DNA of 8,578 nucleotides from NCBI GenBank assembly GCA_023488865.1, contig JAMDDG010000127.1:17849-26426 (forward strand). The letters are read 5' to 3'. The notes under the pieces are model-generated. The model saw only the letters and a list, made by a program, of their open reading frames with translations. It made no database searches and was not told the DNA's origin. A program made the translations under genes and the position numbers. This document shows, piece after piece, positions 7,117-8,578 of the stretch (its first letter is position 1; each line of letters starts with the position of its first letter). The DNA is from Bacteroidota bacterium. GTDB taxonomy: Bacteria > Bacteroidota > Bacteroidia > Bacteroidales > Prolixibacteraceae.

Positions 7117-7500
7117 ATGGAAAATGTGAATAGACACGAGGAGTGGTATTTTCAATCTGACTATGACTTGGAAACGGCAGCTGATATGTTAAAATCCGGA
7201 AGGACCGTCTATTGCATTTTCATGTGCCATTTATCTTTAGAAAAAGCATTAAAAGGATTATTGATAAAGAAAAGGCAGGAATTCCCTTCAAAATCGCATA
7301 GCCTAATTTATTTTGTCGACAAATTAGAACTGGAACTAAGTGACCCTCAATTCGAATTCTTATTTATGCTGAACAAGATATCAGTACCAACCCGATACCC
7401 TGAAGATTTAAGAAAACTGTTCTTAGCTTACACAAAAGAACGAACCGAATCAATTTTGCATCAAACCAAGGAAATTCAGTTATGGATAAAGAAACAGTAG
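7117..7500 (+). CDS. HEPN domain protein, partner of a downstream MNT nucleotidyltransferase
   Basis: A 127-residue single-domain protein of the HEPN type (PF05168-like). It shows the opening helix with W10 and DLETAADML (17-25), then CHLSLEKALKGLLI (37-50), the SHSL turn (60-63) and RYPED (93-97), and ends in a Lys-rich helix. HEPN proteins paired with minimal nucleotidyltransferases form toxin-antitoxin-like or substrate-binding two-component modules. The classical RNase motif R-x4-6-H followed by x-Y, as in HepT, is not evident. R109-x5-H115 exists in the last helix but sits at a place that I believe varies in this subfamily, so RNase activity is doubtful. The gene overlaps the MNT gene by 19 bp. 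Hand counting gives about 35% GC for the pair against about 50% for sampled neighbouring lines, pointing to horizontal gain. The ATG at 7117 is preferred because the next Met (residue 24) would cut the first helix. Confidence 0.87.
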   Translation: MENVNRHEEWYFQSDYDLETAADMLKSGRTVYCIFMCHLSLEKALKGLLIKKRQEFPSKSHSLIYFVDKLELELSDPQFEFLFMLNKISVPTRYPEDLRKLFLAYTKERTESILHQTKEIQLWIKKQ

Positions 7501-7799
7501 ACGAAGTGATTGATTTCTTGAAGCAATCACTTATTAAACATGGCATTAGCGTTGATTCAATCGCCTTATTTGGCTCTGCGCTTAATGGTAATATGGATAA
7601 GGATAGCGACATAGATTTAATCATAATATCATCCGATTTTAGAAATCTGGATATGTTTGAAAGAGCCATGATGACGATGAAGCCTGAAACTGACACGCTA
7701 AGGAAATATAAAATCCCAATGGATGTAATTAACTTATCTCCAGAGGAGTATAATGAATCAAACTTGAAGATGTTTTACCAAACTAAGATTGTTGCATAA
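7482..7799 (+). CDS. MNT-type minimal nucleotidyltransferase
   Basis: A 105-residue protein of the polymerase beta superfamily, minimal nucleotidyltransferase group. The catalytic signature GSx10DxD is complete: G31-S32, then D43 and D45 in SDIDLIII (42-49). The third metal-binding acid is probably D81 in IPMDVI (78-83). MNT proteins transfer a nucleotide; in the HepT/MntA system MntA adds AMP groups to a Tyr of the HEPN toxin and so silences it. Whether that happens here is uncertain, since the partner lacks the HepT-type motif. The start at 7482 lies inside the end of the HEPN gene (19-bp overlap), so the two are co-translated. It is followed after 27 bp by aroE. Base composition is AT-rich like its partner and unlike aroE. 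Confidence 0.88.
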   Translation: MDKETVDEVIDFLKQSLIKHGISVDSIALFGSALNGNMDKDSDIDLIIISSDFRNLDMFERAMMTMKPETDTLRKYKIPMDVINLSPEEYNESNLKMFYQTKIVA

Positions 7800-7826
7800 A
7801 ATTTACAACAGCCAACGTAGTTTAAG

Positions 7827-8573
7827 ATGCAAAAATACGGACTGATCGGCTTTCCCCTTTCCCACTCATTTTCGAGAAGATTTTTTACGGCTTATTTTGC
7901 GGATAACGCAATTGACGCTGAATATCTCAATTTCGAAATCAGCGATATTTCCTTGCTACCCTCTGTAATTCACGAACACCCCGAATTGACCGGGTTCAAT
8001 GTCACCATTCCCTACAAAGAGGTTGTAATTTCCTACCTGGATAGCTGTGATCCCAACGCAGCCGCCATTAAGGCAGTCAACACCGTGAAGATTGACAGGT
8101 CGAACGGAAAAATTCAACTCAAAGGATTCAATACCGATCTGATCGGCTTTCGCGATTCGATCCTTCCCCTGTTGAAACCTCATCACCGCAAAGCGCTGGT
8201 ATTGGGTACCGGTGGAGCATCCAAAGCAATTGTTGCAGCATTGAAGGATCTTTCCGTTACCCCCCAATTGGTTTCCAGGGAAGCCAAGTCCGGGATCTCT
8301 ATTTCGTATGCCCAGCTAACCAAAGAGATCATGGAAGAATTCACGGTAGTAATCAACACCACCCCGCTCGGCACCTACCCAAAAACAGAAGGATATCCCG
8401 ATATTCCTTATGAATTTCTGGGTAAAAACCACCTGCTGTTCGACCTGGTTTACAATCCTCCGGTCACCCGATTTCTTCAAAAAGGGGCAGATAGAGGCGC
8501 CACCACTAAGAATGGTTCGGATATGCTTGAGCTGCAAGCCCTTGCTGCGTGGAAGATTTGGACGGAAGAATGA
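7827..8573 (+). CDS. aroE: Shikimate dehydrogenase
   Basis: A 248-residue enzyme that reduces 3-dehydroshikimate to shikimate with NADPH, fourth step of the chorismate pathway, in the cytoplasm. Shikimate-binding residues S12 and S14 lie in PLSHSFS (10-16), and NVTIPYK (58-64) brings the catalytic K64. N85 is in AVNTV, and D104 in FNTDLIGF (101-108) is the other catalytic residue. The nucleotide-binding glycine loop is VLGTGGASKA (125-134). NTTPLG (177-182), DLVYNPP (206-212) and the closing GSDMLELQALAAWKIW (230-245, Q237 shikimate-binding) complete the family pattern. The usual NADP-phosphate-binding NRT appears as SRE (150-152). At 248 residues it is somewhat shorter than E. coli AroE (272) but has all blocks. 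It follows the MNT gene by 27 bp with only a degenerate -7-like string (TAGTTTAA, 7819-7826), so it may be read from an upstream promoter. GC returns to about 50% here. Confidence 0.95.
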   Translation: MQKYGLIGFPLSHSFSRRFFTAYFADNAIDAEYLNFEISDISLLPSVIHEHPELTGFNVTIPYKEVVISYLDSCDPNAAAIKAVNTVKIDRSNGKIQLKGFNTDLIGFRDSILPLLKPHHRKALVLGTGGASKAIVAALKDLSVTPQLVSREAKSGISISYAQLTKEIMEEFTVVINTTPLGTYPKTEGYPDIPYEFLGKNHLLFDLVYNPPVTRFLQKGADRGATTKNGSDMLELQALAAWKIWTEE

Positions 8574-8578
8574 CTTGG

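Noticed and set aside
7786..7814. Short inverted repeat TGTTG / CAACA around the MNT stop
   Set aside because: A 5-bp stem with an AT-rich loop and no T run; within chance expectation.
8570..8578. ATGACTTGG overlapping the aroE stop, a possible start of a coupled downstream gene
   Set aside because: Only three codons are visible; the ATGA overlap is suggestive but cannot be told from chance without the next bases.

Overview
This window looks like a stretch of chromosome from a member of the Bacteroidota, most likely order Bacteroidales in the broad sense. The signs are a DUF4301 gene (a family I know mainly from Bacteroidota), perfect or near-perfect Bacteroidota-type -7 promoter boxes (TAnnTTTG) ahead of several genes, weak use of Shine-Dalgarno sites, and the style of the M16, TPR and AroE proteins. 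Hand counts give about 50% GC over sampled core-gene lines and about 35% over one two-gene island.

Layout. Bases 1-267 are AT-rich non-coding sequence ending in a candidate promoter. Bases 268-2795 hold two M16 metallopeptidase genes overlapping by 4 bp. The first has the zinc-binding HxxEH and the second has lost it but keeps the C-terminal R/Y pair, so they are probably the two halves of one heteromeric protease. Bases 2796-2854 hold four tandem 8-bp units and a strong hairpin that exactly fills the gap to a convergent YhcC-like radical SAM gene (2853-3803, minus). A divergent intergenic region (3804-3946) separates that gene from a DUF4301 gene (3947-5491). A large TPR-only protein follows (5533-6963). 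After a 153-bp spacer come a HEPN-domain gene and a minimal nucleotidyltransferase (MNT) gene overlapping by 19 bp (7117-7799). Shikimate dehydrogenase aroE closes the window (7827-8573).

How the genes fit together. Most of the window is ordinary core genome: protein turnover, a radical SAM enzyme of uncertain role, an uncharacterised DUF4301 protein, a TPR scaffold and one step of aromatic amino acid synthesis. The accessory element is the AT-rich HEPN-MNT pair, which resembles a toxin-antitoxin-type module inserted between the TPR gene and aroE. I see no transposase, integrase, CRISPR array, tRNA or rRNA.

Most worth a second look: (1) DUF4301 carries, in the same order, what look like the motifs of UDP-sugar pyrophosphorylases, which would suggest a function for an unnamed family; (2) the repeat/hairpin that abuts both convergent stop codons; (3) the low-GC HEPN-MNT pair, with a promoter that would make a nearly leaderless message; (4) the split active site of the M16 pair. 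I do not see a clearly new multi-gene defence system here.
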